A stretch of DNA of 64,000 nucleotides, taken from contig JADJRJ010000030.1 in assembly GCA_016712265.1 (NCBI GenBank), positions 310,001-374,000 of the forward strand, given 5' to 3'. This document shows, piece by piece, positions 62,155-64,000 of this stretch. The notes below the pieces were generated by a model that ran no database searches, had not been told where the DNA came from, and was given only the letters and a program-made list of their open reading frames with translations. Position numbers and translations under genes: made by a program. Each line of letters begins with the position of its first letter. Positions within the stretch are counted from its first letter, which is position 1. This DNA is from Gemmatimonadota bacterium (GTDB taxonomy: Bacteria > Gemmatimonadota > Gemmatimonadetes > Gemmatimonadales > Gemmatimonadaceae).

Positions 62155-63317
62155 TGCCGCGCCGGGCTATCCTGCTGATCCTCGACGGGGTCGGGATCGG
62201 TGCGGCCCACGACGCGCACCGGTATGGTGACGTCGGCAGCCACACCCTCGGCAACGTCCTCGCCGCGACGCCAGAGCCCTCGCTGCCGCATCTCAACGCG
62301 CTGGGGCTGGGGGATCTCGACGTCCTTGAGGGGCTCGTCGCCGCGACCGGAAGCGCGGCGCGGTGTACGCTCCAGCCGGCATCGGCCGGGAAGGACTCGA
62401 CCACGGGACACTGGGAGCTGTGCGGCGTGCACTTGGCCGAGCCATTCCCGACGTATCCGCAGGGGTTCCCGCAGGAAGTCGTCGACGAATTTGCCCGTCG
62501 CACTGGACGTCCGGTGATTGGGAATGTGGTGGGCAGCGGCACCGACGTGATCGCGCGATTTGCGGCCGAACAGGCTCGGACCGGCGCCTGGATTCTGTAC
62601 ACCTCGGCGGATTCTGTCTTCCAGATCGCCGCCCACGAGGGGGTCATCCCGCTGGATGAGCTCTACCGGGGCTGCCAGATCGCGCGGGACATGCTCATGC
62701 CGCCGCACAACGTGTCCCGGGTGATCGCACGGCCCTTCGTCGGGCCGGACGGCGCCTGGACCCGGACGGCCAACCGTCGCGACTACTCGATCGAACCGGT
62801 CGCAGAGACCTTGCTGGATGCCCTCGCCGCGGCTGGAGTCGACCGGGCAGGGGTCGGGAAGGTGGACGACCTCTTCGCCGGTCGGGGGATCCGATCCCGG
62901 CATACGAAGGACAACGCCGAGGGGATCGCCCTGATCCTGGAGTGGCTGAACGGCGACCGTGGTGGGCTGCTCTTCGCGAACCTAGTAGATTTTGACCAGC
63001 TCTACGGGCACCGGAATGACGTCCCGGGGTTCTACGGGGCATTGCGGCAGTTCGACGACGCGCTGCCGAGCCTGCTTTCTGGACTCCAGGAGGACGACCT
63101 GCTGTTCATTACCGCTGACCACGGGAACGACCCGACGACGCCCAGCACCGATCACGCGCGCGAGCGCATACCGTTGCTGGTGGTTGGGCCGCGCGTGCGT
63201 CCCGTGCGGCTGCCGGAGCGATCGACTTTTTCGGACGTCGGGGCGACGATCGCCGAATGGCTGGGCGTATCGTTCAGGGGCCGTGGCACCTCGATGCTGT
63301 CGGAGGTTGTCGCATGA
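62154..63317 (+). CDS. deoB: Phosphopentomutase
   Basis: DeoB converts (deoxy)ribose 1-phosphate to (deoxy)ribose 5-phosphate. The 387-residue alkaline-phosphatase-superfamily enzyme has the metal motif LILDGVGIG (Asp11), the phosphorylated threonine in GKDSTTGHWE (Thr83/Thr84), and ITADHGNDPTTPSTDHARE near the C terminus. I start at ATG 62154 (1-base overlap with alr); GTG 62151, one codon earlier, is possible. It is coupled to cdd by ATGA. Its product deoxyribose 5-phosphate is the substrate of deoxyribose-phosphate aldolase, a core enzyme of sugar-phosphate microcompartments. Confidence 0.96.
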   Translation: MPRRAILLILDGVGIGAAHDAHRYGDVGSHTLGNVLAATPEPSLPHLNALGLGDLDVLEGLVAATGSAARCTLQPASAGKDSTTGHWELCGVHLAEPFPTYPQGFPQEVVDEFARRTGRPVIGNVVGSGTDVIARFAAEQARTGAWILYTSADSVFQIAAHEGVIPLDELYRGCQIARDMLMPPHNVSRVIARPFVGPDGAWTRTANRRDYSIEPVAETLLDALAAAGVDRAGVGKVDDLFAGRGIRSRHTKDNAEGIALILEWLNGDRGGLLFANLVDFDQLYGHRNDVPGFYGALRQFDDALPSLLSGLQEDDLLFITADHGNDPTTPSTDHARERIPLLVVGPRVRPVRLPERSTFSDVGATIAEWLGVSFRGRGTSMLSEVVA

Positions 63318-63715
63318 CGGCGGCCGACGCCGGGATCGACGCGGCGCTTGAGGCGATGCAGCGCGCCTACGCCCCGTACTCGCACTTTCGAGTTGGGGCC
63401 GCGCTGGTGAGTCGGGACGGTGCGGTGTTCATGGGGTGCAACGTGGAGAACTCGTCGTATCCGGCCGGGATCTGCGCGGAACGTTCGGCGCTGTCATCGG
63501 CGGTTGTGGCAGGGGCTCGTGAGTTTGTGCGTGTGGTGGTGGCGACCGAAGCGACCGAACCGACGCCGCCGTGCGGGTTGTGTCGGCAGGCGCTGGTGGA
63601 GTTTGCGCCAGACCTGGAAGTGATCAGCGTGACCTCCGATGGCAAGCGTGCGGCGTGGCGCCTGGGCAACCTGTTGCCGGCGCCGTTCACCCCCGAGAGC
63701 CTGGCGCATCGATGA
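63314..63715 (+). CDS. cdd: Cytidine deaminase (tetrameric)
   Basis: Cdd deaminates cytidine and deoxycytidine to the uridine forms. The 133-residue product has the homotetrameric-type zinc motif: CAERSAL supplies the first cysteine and the catalytic glutamate, and PPCGLCRQAL supplies the other two cysteines. NVENSSYPAG binds the ribose. It overlaps deoB and the BMC vertex gene by ATGA at both ends, so the three are co-translated. It would feed pyrimidine nucleosides into a phosphorylase/phosphopentomutase route. Confidence 0.96.
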   Translation: MTAADAGIDAALEAMQRAYAPYSHFRVGAALVSRDGAVFMGCNVENSSYPAGICAERSALSSAVVAGAREFVRVVVATEATEPTPPCGLCRQALVEFAPDLEVISVTSDGKRAAWRLGNLLPAPFTPESLAHR

Positions 63716-63999
63716 AGATGGGACGCGTGGTGGGCACGGTCGTGGCGACGCGGAAGGACCCGTCGCTGGACGCCCTCAAGCTGCTGATTGTCGACAACCT
63801 CACCACGGGGTTGGAGAAGGAAGGGGGATACGTGGTGGCAGTGGACAGTGTGGGGGCAGGGATGGGCGAAGTTGTCTTGTATGCGAGCGGAAGTTCCGCG
63901 CGCCTGACGAGCGTCACCAAGGACCGGCCGGTGGACGCCGTCATCATGGCCATTGTGGATAGCTACGATGTCGAAGGACGTAATACTCGGTTGGCCTGA
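63712..63999 (+). CDS. EutN/CcmL-family microcompartment vertex protein (BMC-P)
   Basis: A complete 95-residue protein of the EutN/CcmL family, which forms pentamers that cap the vertices of bacterial microcompartment shells. The N-terminal MKMGRVVGTVVATRKDPSL, the central LDALKLLIVD, the glycine-rich turn VDSVGAGMGEVVLYASGSSAR, and VDAVIMAIVDSYDVEGR are all characteristic. It overlaps cdd by ATGA and ends one base before the window edge. Hexameric shell (BMC-H) and enzyme genes would be expected downstream. Direct coupling to deoB and cdd suggests a compartment for sugar phosphates derived from nucleosides rather than ethanolamine or CO2 fixation. Confidence 0.9.
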   Translation: MKMGRVVGTVVATRKDPSLDALKLLIVDNLTTGLEKEGGYVVAVDSVGAGMGEVVLYASGSSARLTSVTKDRPVDAVIMAIVDSYDVEGRNTRLA

Positions 64000-64000
64000 A

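Overview
The window is about 64 kb of very GC-rich bacterial DNA packed with coding sequence. It most likely comes from a member of the Gemmatimonadota. That placement is an inference from the GC content, a class-2 (eukaryote-like) IleRS, DUF4388 proteins mixed with chemosensory genes and MglA, a DUF2723 membrane protein, HAF-repeat lipoproteins and a diaminopimelate-type MurE. No marker such as 16S rRNA is present to confirm it. Every supported gene from the left edge to about 54.0 kb lies on the + strand. Only three genes (a lipoprotein, a histidine kinase and mazG) are on the - strand. Neighbours commonly overlap through ATGA, GTGA or TGATG junctions, which implies long transcription units with translational coupling.

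Layout. 1-7.6 kb: tilS (5' end missing), hpt, ftsH, a DUF2723 membrane protein, a YggS-type PLP protein, a DivIVA-domain protein and purine nucleoside phosphorylase. 7.6-12.8 kb: ileS, a TraR/DksA-type zinc protein, lspA and rluD. 12.8-28.4 kb: a large chemosensory cluster, cheW-cheY-cheA-cheC-TPR-DUF4388-mglA-tandem DnaA-like ATPase-DUF4388/TPR-cheD-cheB-cheW-cheW-TPR, followed by a membrane-anchored HExxH protein. No chemoreceptor, cheR or mglB is present. 28.4-30.6 kb: a small membrane protein with an apparently leaderless promoter, tRNA-Val(TAC) and a secreted TPR protein ending in a strong terminator. 30.7-47.6 kb: a division and cell-wall cluster, rsmH-ftsL-ftsI-murE-murF-mraY-murD-ftsW-murG-murC-ftsQ-ftsA-ftsZ plus an M23 peptidase; murB and ddl are absent from it. 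47.6-54.0 kb: a BatA-like membrane protein, ftsY, recG and a HAF-repeat lipoprotein. 54-58.1 kb: a lipoprotein and orphan histidine kinase (- strand), then asnS and a DinB-like protein. 58.1-60.2 kb: palindromic repeats, then an NSS-family Na+ symporter with a MetS-like small subunit. 60.2-64 kb: mazG (-), then alr, deoB, cdd and a bacterial microcompartment (BMC) vertex protein at the right edge.

How the genes fit together. The dcw block supplies the cytoplasmic and membrane steps from UDP-MurNAc to lipid II (MurC-MurF, MraY, MurG), together with the septal synthase pair FtsW/FtsI, the FtsQ/FtsL scaffold and the FtsA/FtsZ ring. Alanine racemase at 61 kb feeds the same pathway. The chemosensory block has a kinase (CheA), couplers (CheW), a response regulator (CheY), adaptation enzymes (CheB, CheC, CheD), a polarity GTPase (MglA) and TPR/DUF4388 scaffolds. 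It looks more like a polarity or pilus control system than flagellar chemotaxis. The right-hand end links phosphopentomutase and cytidine deaminase to a BMC shell protein. This suggests the start of a sugar-phosphate (deoxyribose-phosphate) microcompartment locus that continues beyond the window.

The strongest signals for follow-up are: (1) the BMC vertex gene coupled to deoB-cdd; (2) the MglA/DnaA-like/DUF4388 chemosensory cluster; (3) IleRS with a GIHH signature in place of HIGH; (4) an over-represented, orientation-biased heptamer GTTAGGC that carries many of the rare TTA leucine codons; (5) a family of intergenic palindromes built from 9-nt units.
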